Below are positions 34,830 through 42,293 of a DNA stretch of 64,000 nucleotides, in pieces. The stretch comes from Halobacillus_B rhizosphaerae (GTDB taxonomy: Bacteria; Bacillota; Bacilli; Bacillales; Halobacillaceae), in NCBI RefSeq assembly GCF_046719735.1, contig NZ_JAUTWQ010000025.1, positions 1 through 64,000 on the forward strand. Reading direction: 5' to 3'. The position numbers and the translations under genes were made by a program. Each line of letters opens with the position of its first letter. The stretch's first letter is position 1. A model generated the notes under the pieces. That model ran no database searches. It saw nothing but the letters and a program-made list of their open reading frames with translations, and was not told the origin of the DNA.

Positions 34830-35497
34830 TACTTATTCACCTCTTCAAGCTGCTGTAAATAAGTTTCTAATCCGTTCTGGCGCAGTCTGCAGGCAGGGCA
34901 TTCACCGCAGCCATCTCCACGCACCCCGTTGTAACAGGTTAACGTATTCTCACGGACATATTGAAAGGCGTCGAGCTCATCCGCAAGCTCCCACGTCTGC
35001 CCTTTATCAAGCCACATGAGGGGAGTATGCACCACGAATTCATCATCCATAGATAAATTGAGGGTGACGTTTAGTGATTTAATAAACACATCGCGGCAAT
35101 CAGGATAGCCGCTGAAATCTGTTTCGCATACTCCTGTTACGACATGTTTGGCTCCAATTTGCTTGGCAAGAATGGAGGCAAAGGAGAGGAATAGCAAATT
35201 CCTTCCCGGCACAAACGTAGAAGGGAGCTCCCCGTCTTCTCCATCTTGCACTTCAATGTCATCTCTCGTTAATGCATTCGGTGCAAGCTGGCTTAGAAGT
35301 GACATATCAAGCACATGATGCTTGACCCCCAAGTCTTTCGTAATTTCCTTAGCAACTTCTATTTCTTCATTATGACGCTGATTATAATCAAAAGTGACAG
35401 CCTCAACTGATTCATATTTTTTTAACGCCCAGAATAGGCATGTTGTACTGTCTTGACCGCCGCTGAAAACGACGACCGCTTTATTATTTTTTTCCAT
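34829..35497 (-). CDS. queC: 7-cyano-7-deazaguanine synthase
   Basis: 222 aa ATP-dependent enzyme making preQ0. P-loop VVVFSGGQDSTTC (about 8-20) and C-terminal zinc cysteines GDGCGECPACRLRQNG. I set the start at ATG 35497 because AAAGGAG lies 8-9 bases upstream; an upstream in-frame extension falls within the leader. First gene of the operon, directly behind a preQ1 riboswitch with terminator. Confidence 0.95.
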   Translation of the reverse strand: MEKNNKAVVVFSGGQDSTTCLFWALKKYESVEAVTFDYNQRHNEEIEVAKEITKDLGVKHHVLDMSLLSQLAPNALTRDDIEVQDGEDGELPSTFVPGRNLLFLSFASILAKQIGAKHVVTGVCETDFSGYPDCRDVFIKSLNVTLNLSMDDEFVVHTPLMWLDKGQTWELADELDAFQYVRENTLTCYNGVRGDGCGECPACRLRQNGLETYLQQLEEVNK

Positions 35498-35550
35498 AAA
35501 AAAATTCTCCTTTCCATTGAAAAAGAGAATTCTACTCACCCAAAAACATA

Positions 35551-35580
35551 AAAAAAACCATACCTAAGGTCAGGTATCGT
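35551..35580 (-). terminator. Riboswitch expression-platform terminator
   Basis: On the minus strand, ATACCT(GA)...AGGTAT hairpin followed by GGTTTTTTTT, just downstream of the preQ1 aptamer. Confidence 0.85.
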
Positions 35581-35587
35581 TCCATCC

Positions 35588-35621
35588 TTAGTTTTTTATA
35601 GAGGGTGTAGCTAGAACCTCT
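35588..35621 (-). promoter_or_regulatory. preQ1-I riboswitch aptamer controlling queCDE
   Basis: Minus-strand AGAGGTTCTAGCTACACCC then TCTATAAAAAACTAA matches the class I preQ1 aptamer: hairpin AGAGG/CCTCT-type stem, the C-rich CTACACCC loop and the A-rich tail AAAAAACTAA that forms the pseudoknot. The terminator at 35551-35580 follows, so preQ1 should shut off queCDE. Confidence 0.92.
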
Positions 35622-35761
35622 CCTGCTTCATTCGCAGACTTATATTCGTATAGGAGTCATTATAGCATATTAAAACAGGGAAGGAGAAGAAGAAAATGTC
35701 TCCGCTGAACAAGACTGAGAGAAAATAGAGCACGAGGAGGCACACCAGCCGCCCGCGAAAA

Positions 35762-35785
35762 GCGGAGTGTGTTTCCGGAGCGGTC
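35762..35785 (+). repeat. Dispersed intergenic repeat, family A copy 2
   Basis: Nearly identical to 33539-33562 (22 of 24). The preceding bases (about 35735-35761, GAGGAGGCACACCAGCCGCC) belong to the same longer Bacillaceae repeat as I remember it; the copy is decayed. Confidence 0.6.
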
Positions 35786-35854
35786 TGCTAGCGTAACCCT
35801 CTGTTCTTCCCTTGAAGTTCGTTGATTCCTTCTGTCCCTGCCTGATTTAATTGC

Positions 35855-36556
35855 CTATGCACTTTTACGAAGGTCTTTAATTTCCTCCTTAAGCTTCTCT
35901 GTGTTGTATTTTTTACTCACATTCTTTTTCATCATAATTCCAAGAACAACCAGGAGAATGATAATGCCTGCTAATATTGTAAGGTTCATCGGCTTAAGTG
36001 AAAGCAGACTGGAACCGAAGAAACCAAGCATAAGAGATCCTGGAAGCGTTCCAACCGCAGTAGCTGCTATATACTTCCATGGTGTCACCTGTGTTTTTGC
36101 ACAAATATAGGTGAGTAAATCAAAGTTAATGGCTGGCAGCAGACGCAGCATGAGCACTGATTTAAATCCATTCTTCTCAAGTTCAGATTTAAGAGCGCTC
36201 ACATTTTGCTTGTTTTTATCCTGAATATGAATTTCTTTACTGAAATATTTCAGTGCAAAGAAAGACGCCGTTCCACCAAGTACGGTCCCAATTACAATAT
36301 AGACAGAACCCATATAAGGCCCGAATACGATGCCGCAAGCGACTGCGAAGATTGATAATGGAATAAGGGTAAAGGGGCGGATGGTGAAGATAAGAAGAAA
36401 AATAATCGGAGCCCAGAATCCAAGGTCTTCCATCCAATCTGCCACATTTGAAGGTTTTATATGGAAGAATAATTTATTTAATAACACGAGAATTCCTGCT
36501 ATTCCTAGAAGGAAAATAATTTTGATTATGTGACTTTTGAGCTTACTGCTGTTCAT
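35855..36556 (-). CDS. TVP38/TMEM64-family (DedA-like) membrane protein
   Basis: 233 aa with about six membrane segments. VTT-domain blocks: TIRPFTLIPLSIFAVACGI, FGPYMGSVYIVIGTVLGG and LRLLPAINFDLLTYICAKT, then GTLPGSLMLGFFGSSL. Homologues are linked to lipid handling across the membrane; B. subtilis has several uncharacterised copies. A coiled, charged tail (KYNTEKLKEEIKDLRK) ends the protein. AGGTAGGTTCT-type site precedes ATG 36556. Confidence 0.88.
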   Translation of the reverse strand: MNSSKLKSHIIKIIFLLGIAGILVLLNKLFFHIKPSNVADWMEDLGFWAPIIFLLIFTIRPFTLIPLSIFAVACGIVFGPYMGSVYIVIGTVLGGTASFFALKYFSKEIHIQDKNKQNVSALKSELEKNGFKSVLMLRLLPAINFDLLTYICAKTQVTPWKYIAATAVGTLPGSLMLGFFGSSLLSLKPMNLTILAGIIILLVVLGIMMKKNVSKKYNTEKLKEEIKDLRKSA

Positions 36557-36738
36557 AGAACCTACCTTTCTACTGCTCGTTTGACTACTGCATTAAGAGT
36601 TTGATGATTTAGCCAATAATACCTATTTCCACTCAAGGAGTGGTTTGAAACAATGGATTGCGAATATAGGAGATTTCTTTCCCATACTGCTTCCTGAAAG
36701 ATTTTTAGATTTATTTTATTTTTTTGTTCAAGAAGGTG

Positions 36739-36766
36739 TTGACATCTTTGAATGGTTTTGTATAAT
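36739..36766 (+). promoter_or_regulatory. SigA promoter of argGH
   Basis: TTGACA (36739-36744), 16-bp spacer, TATAAT (36761-36766). Transcription would begin near 36773, giving an about 290-base T-box leader. Confidence 0.85.
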
Positions 36767-36800
36767 TATAATCAATTATTAATAAAAATACATTTACATT

Positions 36801-37037
36801 CAAGGACGAAGAAAGTACGTAAGGAATGAATCTAAAAGCGAGCCGGGGTTGGTGAAAGCCTGGAGATTTGCTCTTGCGGAAACGCACTTCTGAGATGTTC
36901 GGTGAACGTTAGTAGCCAGAACCGGGAGCTCCCGTTAACAGTTTCGAGTTGGTCTATAAACTAGACAATGAGAGTGGTACCGCGGATTTAAATGACACAT
37001 CCGTCTCTTACACGTTAGTAAGAGGCGGATTTTTTTA
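36801..37037 (+). promoter_or_regulatory. T-box leader of argGH, probable tRNA-Arg specifier
   Basis: AAGGACGAAGAAAGTA opens stem I; the distal GGGGTTGGTGAAAGCC loop is typical. GAAA-CGC-ACTTCTGAG near 36880-36895 places a CGC triplet (Arg) at 36883-36885 followed by A, as in specifier loops. The T-box TGGTACCGCGG is at 36975-36985, and a terminator CCGTCTCTTAC / GTAAGAGGCGG plus TTTTTTT lies at 37001-37036. Uncharged tRNA-Arg should switch on argG and argH. The specifier call rests on motif spacing, not a fold. Confidence 0.88.
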
Positions 37038-37066
37038 ATGGATAATAACTAAGGAGGCAGCTTGTT

Positions 37067-38305
37067 ATGACAAAACCTAAAGTAGTATTAGCGTATTCTG
37101 GTGGACTTGACACTTCCGTATCTGTGAAATGGATTCAGGAGAAATATGGGTATGATGTAATTGCCCTTGGATTGGACGTAGGAGAAGGAAAAGATCTCGA
37201 AACGATTCGTCAAAAGGCTTTAGACGTTGGAGCCATTAAAGCGATTATGGTAAATGCAAAAGAATTGTTAGCTGAAAATTATTTAATGCCTGCGCTGAAG
37301 GCGAACGCTTTATATGAAGGGAAGTATCCTTTATCTTCAGCACTCTCTCGTCCGCTGATCTCTAAACTTTTGGTGGAAGTCGCTGAACAAGAAGGCGCTG
37401 TAGCCGTTGCCCATGGCTGTACGGGGAAAGGGAATGACCAGGTTAGATTTGAAGTTTCAATTCAAGCGTTAAATCCAGAGCTTGAGGTTATTGCTCCTGT
37501 AAGAGAATGGGGCATGTCCCGGGATGAAGAAATTGCTTATGCCGAGGAAAAAGGGATCCCAATTCCGGTGAATCTTGATAATCCTTTCTCTATCGATGCC
37601 AACATCTGGGGTCGTGCATGCGAAGCGGGAGTACTTGAGGATCCGTGGGCGGAAGCTCCAGAAGCTGCCTATGCATGGACGAATCCGATTGAAAACACAC
37701 CGGATCAACCAGAAATATTGGATATTGATTTTGAACAAGGAATACCGGTCTCCTTAAATGGTCAACCCATGAACCTTGTTCCTCTCATTGAAAAGCTGAA
37801 CGATTTGGGCGGCAAACATGGTGTTGGACGTATTGACCATGTTGAAAACCGTCTCGTCGGGATTAAATCAAGAGAAGTGTACGAGAATCCTGCTGCGATG
37901 ATTCTCATTAATGCTCATAAAGAACTGGAATTCCTAACCTTAACGAGAGAGGTTTCACAATCGAAAGCGAATATTGATCAACAGCTGTCTAAGATGATTT
38001 ATGACGGACTCTGGTATTCACCACTGCAGCCGGCGTTATCCGCCTTTGTTGAAGAAACTCAAAAGGTTGTCACCGGGACGGTGAAGGTGAAATTATTCAA
38101 AGGACATCACAATGTGATTGGTAAGAAATCTCCTTATAGTTTGTATAATGATGCGTTATCCACGTATTCCAAGCACGATGCCTTTGATCATAACGCAGCG
38201 GTTGGCTTCATCAAACTATGGGGACTTCCAACCAAGGTTCATGCGGATGTGCATAAAGCAGAGGGAAAAGCACCAGCGAAAGAGCCGGTGAGTGTGAATG
38301 AGTAA
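37067..38305 (+). CDS. argG: Argininosuccinate synthase
   Basis: 412 aa; joins citrulline and aspartate with ATP in the arginine pathway. ATP-PPase P-loop VVLAYSGGLDTSVSVKW (about 6-22) and conserved HGCTGKGNDQVRFE, SRPLISKLLVE and PYSLYNDALSTY blocks. GGAGGCAGCTTGTT precedes ATG 37067. It overlaps argH by 8 nt and is controlled by the upstream T-box. Confidence 0.97.
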   Translation: MTKPKVVLAYSGGLDTSVSVKWIQEKYGYDVIALGLDVGEGKDLETIRQKALDVGAIKAIMVNAKELLAENYLMPALKANALYEGKYPLSSALSRPLISKLLVEVAEQEGAVAVAHGCTGKGNDQVRFEVSIQALNPELEVIAPVREWGMSRDEEIAYAEEKGIPIPVNLDNPFSIDANIWGRACEAGVLEDPWAEAPEAAYAWTNPIENTPDQPEILDIDFEQGIPVSLNGQPMNLVPLIEKLNDLGGKHGVGRIDHVENRLVGIKSREVYENPAAMILINAHKELEFLTLTREVSQSKANIDQQLSKMIYDGLWYSPLQPALSAFVEETQKVVTGTVKVKLFKGHHNVIGKKSPYSLYNDALSTYSKHDAFDHNAAVGFIKLWGLPTKVHADVHKAEGKAPAKEPVSVNE

Positions 38306-39671
38306 GCTGTGGGGAGGACGTTTCACTAAACCAACCAATAAACTGGTCGAGGAATATACGTCCTCGATCAGCTTTGATAAAAAATTGGCCCTGCATGACA
38401 TTCAAGGGAGCTTTGCGCATGTTGAAATGCTGGGCAAATGCGACATTATTTCTTTAGATGAAGCAGCACAGATTAAGCAGGGGCTGGAGATTGTCCAGAA
38501 AAAAATTAAAAATGATGAAGCAGAATTTACTGTAGCGGATGAAGACATTCACATGAATATCGAAAAGCTTCTTATTGAAGAAATCGGTCCCGTAGGTGGC
38601 AAGCTTCATACTGGCCGAAGCCGTAATGATCAAGTGGCTACGGATATGCACCTGTATCTTCGTGAAAAAACAAAAGATTTAATTCATCTCGTAGAAGCGG
38701 TTCAATCCGCCCTCGTTGGGCAGGCAGATACTCACGTGGAAACGATTCTTCCAGGATACACCCATTTACAAAGAGCCCAGCCGGTCTCATTCAGTCATCA
38801 TCTGCTCGCTTACTTCTGGATGTTTGAACGTGATAAGCAGCGGTTGCAGGATAGTATAAAGCGGATCAATTGGTCTCCGCTCGGGGCCGCTGCCCTGGCA
38901 GGTACCCCTTATCCGATTGATCGCGAGATGACCGCAGAAACGCTAGGTTTTGATTATGTTTATCCTAATTCGCTAGATGCCGTCAGCGATCGGGATTTTA
39001 TTTTAGAATTTCTATCGATCTCATCTATTTTAATTACCCATATTTCCCGTTTATCTGAAGAATTGATTCTCTGGAGCAGCCAGGAGTTTAATTTCGTAGA
39101 GCTTGATGATGCCTTCTGCACTGGTTCAAGTATTATGCCGCAAAAAAAGAACCCGGATGTACCTGAACTGCTGCGCGGAAAAACCGGCCGTATTTATGGG
39201 AATTTAATGGGGTTGCTCACTCTCTTGAAAGGACTGCCGCTTGCTTATAATAAAGACATGCAAGAGGACAAGGAAGGGATGTTTGATACAGTAGAAACGC
39301 TGGATGGTGCGCTTTCACTGCTTGCTCCTATGCTTGAATCAATGGAAGTGAAGCAGGCAAACATGAAACAAGCCGTCCAAGAAGATTACTCTAATGCGAC
39401 CGATATTGCTGACTATCTAGCCGTCAAGGGACTTCCTTTCCGTCAAGCGCATGAAGTGATTGGGAAAATCGTGCTGTATGCCATTGAGCAGCAAAAATAT
39501 TTACTTGAATTAACGATGGATGAATACAAAGGCTTCTCAGATTTATTTGAAGAAGATATTTATGAAAAACTAGCCCCCGATCATGTGGTAGCTGCTCGTA
39601 ACAGCCAGGGAGGAACAGGCTTTGACCAGGTTTATAAGCAGCTTCAACTGGCGAAGGAACATATAAACTGA
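38298..39671 (+). CDS. argH: Argininosuccinate lyase
   Basis: 457 aa; cleaves argininosuccinate to arginine and fumarate. N-terminal KLWGGRFTKPTN and the superfamily signature GSSIMPQKKNPD (about 281-292) are intact; GRSRNDQVATD and THLQRAQPVSF form the active-site loops. It starts inside the 3' end of argG and is followed by a terminator, so argGH is a two-gene operon. Confidence 0.97.
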   Translation: MSKLWGGRFTKPTNKLVEEYTSSISFDKKLALHDIQGSFAHVEMLGKCDIISLDEAAQIKQGLEIVQKKIKNDEAEFTVADEDIHMNIEKLLIEEIGPVGGKLHTGRSRNDQVATDMHLYLREKTKDLIHLVEAVQSALVGQADTHVETILPGYTHLQRAQPVSFSHHLLAYFWMFERDKQRLQDSIKRINWSPLGAAALAGTPYPIDREMTAETLGFDYVYPNSLDAVSDRDFILEFLSISSILITHISRLSEELILWSSQEFNFVELDDAFCTGSSIMPQKKNPDVPELLRGKTGRIYGNLMGLLTLLKGLPLAYNKDMQEDKEGMFDTVETLDGALSLLAPMLESMEVKQANMKQAVQEDYSNATDIADYLAVKGLPFRQAHEVIGKIVLYAIEQQKYLLELTMDEYKGFSDLFEEDIYEKLAPDHVVAARNSQGGTGFDQVYKQLQLAKEHIN

Positions 39672-39676
39672 TCTTG

Positions 39677-39706
39677 AAAAAGCTTCTCTAAGGAGGAGCT
39701 TTTTTG
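39677..39706 (+). terminator. argGH terminator
   Basis: AAAAAGCTTCTC / GGAGGAGCTTTTTT hairpin right after argH. Confidence 0.85.
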
Positions 39707-39748
39707 ATGCCTTGTTCTAAGTCATCACCTTCCAGAGGGGGAAGGTGA

Positions 39749-39776
39749 TGACTTAGCCCGAAGAATCTAACCGCTC
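39749..39776 (+). repeat. Dispersed repeat, family C copy 1
   Basis: TGACTTAGCCCG-AAGA-ATCTAACCGCTC; 25 of 28 bases match 58103-58130. Preceded here by a GTCATCACCTTCC / GGAAGGTGATGAC inverted repeat (39720-39752). Confidence 0.65.
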
Positions 39777-39803
39777 ACCTCCACTTTTAATATATCCAGT
39801 TGC

Positions 39804-39898
39804 AGCGCCTAGACACTCGAGACATAAGTTCATCGCCTCTGTGACAAAGACCGTCACGGCGCCGCTGTACTTATGCTTGTCGTGTCTATCAAGGCGCC
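39804..39898. repeat. Long imperfect hairpin repeat, family B
   Basis: GCGCCTAGACAC...GACATAAGT on the left pairs with ACTTATG...GTCGTGTCTA...GGCGC on the right, giving a roughly 95-base imperfect palindrome. From memory it matches a dispersed intergenic repeat seen in many Bacillaceae. It is non-coding and lies before the 39978 gene. Confidence 0.65.
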
Positions 39899-39977
39899 TC
39901 CACTATTAATTAAATGTTTTGTTTTTTTGAAATGGGCTATTATAAAAGTACTAGCTATTTTGAAGGGATTGGTAGTT

Positions 39978-40313
39978 ATGTCTAAACATGTTGAGGCTTA
40001 TTTTAAGACGGAGAATGATGCGGAGAGTGCTAAAGCGGAGCTGCAGTCACTTAGGACAGAGAATGAGTTAGTTGAAGCGATACCTGAGGATGCAAATTTA
40101 ACTACTTCTATTATTCCATTGGGCGGGGCGAATCAATTTGGAGCGGGAGCTGGTGTAGCGGGTGCGTTAGACCCTGACGATGAAGCGGCGCCTGGTTCAA
40201 ATGACGAGCATTTGACTCATCTTCTGCATTTTCAAATTCACGAGGAGGACTTTGATCAAGCACTGCATATCATTCAAAAACATCAAGGGCATATGGATCA
40301 ATCTCACCTCTAA
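39978..40313 (+). CDS. Hypothetical stress-type protein, 111 aa
   Basis: MSKHVEAYFKTENDAESAKAEL begins a ferredoxin-like ab fold; a glycine-rich middle (LGGANQFGAGAGVAGAL) and acidic stretch separate a similar C-terminal unit (LHFQIHEEDFDQALHIIQKH). The two end halves resemble small ACT-like or general-stress (GsiB/YflT-type) modules, but I cannot name a family. GGGATTGG precedes ATG 39978; longer in-frame starts fall in the hairpin repeat and are discounted. It lies 24 nt before the DinB gene. Confidence 0.75.
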   Translation: MSKHVEAYFKTENDAESAKAELQSLRTENELVEAIPEDANLTTSIIPLGGANQFGAGAGVAGALDPDDEAAPGSNDEHLTHLLHFQIHEEDFDQALHIIQKHQGHMDQSHL

Positions 40314-40337
40314 TCTGCAATACTTAGGAGTGGAAAG

Positions 40338-40826
40338 ATGGAGGAACATGCAATTTTGAATAAGAAAGAGGAAATTATTGACCATTATGAACAGTCCTTA
40401 ACATGGGTTCATTCTTTAACGGATATGACGGATGAGAATTGGCGCTTGCCGATTAGTCCTGGTAAATGGAGTGTGGCAGAAGTGATTCGTCATCTTGTTG
40501 CATGGGACAAATTCGTGCTGAACGAAAGGCTACCCTATATCTTTACGCAGCAGAAAATGCCTGTAGCTCCAAATTCGGAAGTGATTAATGCTCAAGCAGC
40601 CATTCAAGCAAGAGATGAAGAAAAAAGTGATACGATCGAATCCTTCTGTGATACCCGACGGTTACTGCTTCAGGCTATTTCACATTTTGAGGTAGAGGAA
40701 TTCACTCAAGACGTTCATATGCGTTCAAGAACAATCACGCTTTATGACTATTTTATTGAGTTGAAAGAACACGATGATCATCATATTAATCAGATTAAAG
40801 AATTGCTGGAGATACCGCCTGAATAA
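40338..40826 (+). CDS. DinB-family protein
   Basis: 162 aa four-helix-bundle protein of the DinB/YfiT superfamily. The three metal-binding histidines are in SVAEVIRHLVAWDKF (about 46-60) and ELKEHDDHHINQIKELL (about 141-157), as in thiol-dependent transferases of the bacillithiol type. Bacillithiol-S-transferase activity is possible but unproven. TAGGAGTGGAAAG precedes ATG 40338. Bidirectional terminator follows. Confidence 0.85.
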   Translation: MEEHAILNKKEEIIDHYEQSLTWVHSLTDMTDENWRLPISPGKWSVAEVIRHLVAWDKFVLNERLPYIFTQQKMPVAPNSEVINAQAAIQARDEEKSDTIESFCDTRRLLLQAISHFEVEEFTQDVHMRSRTITLYDYFIELKEHDDHHINQIKELLEIPPE

Positions 40827-40849
40827 TGGTGTCTTCATTTTTTATAAAT

Positions 40850-40889
40850 AAAGCAGCGAAGTCTGGATATCGACATCGCTGCTTTTTTA
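40850..40889. terminator. Bidirectional terminator
   Basis: AAAGCAGCGA...TCGCTGCTTTTTTA hairpin between the convergent DinB and peptidase genes. Confidence 0.85.
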
Positions 40890-40910
40890 GTTGTGATAGG
40901 ACTCTCTGCT

Positions 40911-42098
40911 TTACATATAAAGACTTGCCAAGAAAATTCCAAGAGCTTCCTGATAGATTTCATCAAATTGGCTAAGGGGAAGTGGGTTAAGACCGCTTCC
41001 GAGTTCCACTGTGAAACCCGGACGTCTCCATACCTTAATAAACCAGTCCTTGTAACCAGCATAACTATCAACAAAGCGAATCGGTTCATAGCCGCTTACT
41101 CTGGAAAATTCATTTACAATCGTTTGTGATCTCGGGGGTTCCAAGTTTTCGTAGCCCCAGTAAATCACTTCTCCTTGCGTATGGAAAGCAAGGAGTTTTT
41201 CAAATTGCCGTTTCCCAGCAAGCTCCGCCATTGCCACGGCTTCAGGTTCAGTTAAAGGCTGATAACCAGGGAAATCCCTTGGTGCAGGAGATTTCGGCTT
41301 TCTGGCCGCTTCTACTTCCCATTTGGCAGGATACTGATTATTTAAGTCAACTCCGCGGATGTTTGCTTTCCATCCAGAAAAATCCTGGCTACCCTTGTTA
41401 ATTCTTAACGCTTCTTCCCCATAAGTTCCTTCCGGAGGGCCATTGAGCACAAGATCTACGCCATCAGGGTCGACCATAGGAACAATGGAAACAGTCACTT
41501 GGTTATAGAAAGGGAGAATAGAGACGCCGCGAATGGTTTCTTGATTCGTAAGAGCAAGCAAATAATCATTAAGAAATTGCATGATGATAGCGGAGGTAAT
41601 CCATTCATTAGCGTGAAATGACCCATCCCAATGAATAATTTTCGACCCTCTGCCAATCTGTAATTCATCGAGATTTTTCCCCATAACACTTTTGCCGATA
41701 GTTTCTCGTCTTAGAAAGGGATAAAGTTCAGCCAGTTGATTGAGGTGACTTGACAGCGTTTTAAAGCTATAGTTTTGATTACTATTTATGATGCGGTATG
41801 TGACACGGACGGGGACAATAATCGATTGACCGTATTGCAGGTTGCTGGGATTTACATCCTGATTCAACAGAAATAAAGTATCAATAGAAATTCTTCTGTC
41901 GGAAGCGATTTTCCAAAATGTGTCGCCGGGCTGGATTTGATAGGTGGTGGATCTATACCCTGGAATTTTAATCAATTGACCAATGCCCAGTGCACTGGGA
42001 GAGACAGCAGGGTTAGAATCTATAATCAATTGTAATGGAACATTAAAGGTGTTGGCATAGTACCAGAGAGTGTCACCTTTTCTCACTCTTATATCCAT
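40911..42098 (-). CDS. M14-family peptidoglycan endopeptidase with two LysM domains
   Basis: 395 aa. Two LysM repeats (about 1-48 and 50-95: VRKGDTLWYYANTF, IQPGDTFWKIASDR) precede a zinc carboxypeptidase domain. Zinc ligands are H and E in GSFHANEWITS (about 160-170) and H in LLAFHTQGEVIYW; the catalytic Glu is in GFTVELGSG. This matches gamma-D-glutamyl-diaminopimelate endopeptidase I (B. subtilis YqgT type), which cuts stem peptides in spore or cell-wall peptidoglycan. No signal peptide, as in sporulation-associated forms. GGAGGTAGCAC precedes ATG 42098. Confidence 0.92.
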   Translation of the reverse strand: MDIRVRKGDTLWYYANTFNVPLQLIIDSNPAVSPSALGIGQLIKIPGYRSTTYQIQPGDTFWKIASDRRISIDTLFLLNQDVNPSNLQYGQSIIVPVRVTYRIINSNQNYSFKTLSSHLNQLAELYPFLRRETIGKSVMGKNLDELQIGRGSKIIHWDGSFHANEWITSAIIMQFLNDYLLALTNQETIRGVSILPFYNQVTVSIVPMVDPDGVDLVLNGPPEGTYGEEALRINKGSQDFSGWKANIRGVDLNNQYPAKWEVEAARKPKSPAPRDFPGYQPLTEPEAVAMAELAGKRQFEKLLAFHTQGEVIYWGYENLEPPRSQTIVNEFSRVSGYEPIRFVDSYAGYKDWFIKVWRRPGFTVELGSGLNPLPLSQFDEIYQEALGIFLASLYM

Positions 42099-42186
42099 GT
42101 GCTACCTCCTTACAGTCCTCGTCTTTATTACTATATGGGCAATTTCTGCAACCATGATCCGAAATAGAAAAAAAGCAGCCTTAACG

Positions 42187-42225
42187 AAAAAACCCGAACC
42201 AATTTAATTCTTTGGATCGGGTTTC
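42187..42225 (-). terminator. topB terminator
   Basis: AAACCCGATCCAAAG...TTGGTTCGGGTTTTTT on the minus strand. Confidence 0.85.
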
Positions 42226-42293
42226 CTGGTGAATAATAGTTGTAAGCCGCTGACTTTGAAACTTTAAGTACTTCAGCATTTTTGAAAGTAGAT

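Noticed and set aside
39873..39977. Longer N-terminus for the 111-aa protein
   Set aside because: The extension is encoded by the hairpin repeat and lacks a ribosome site; ATG 39978 has one.
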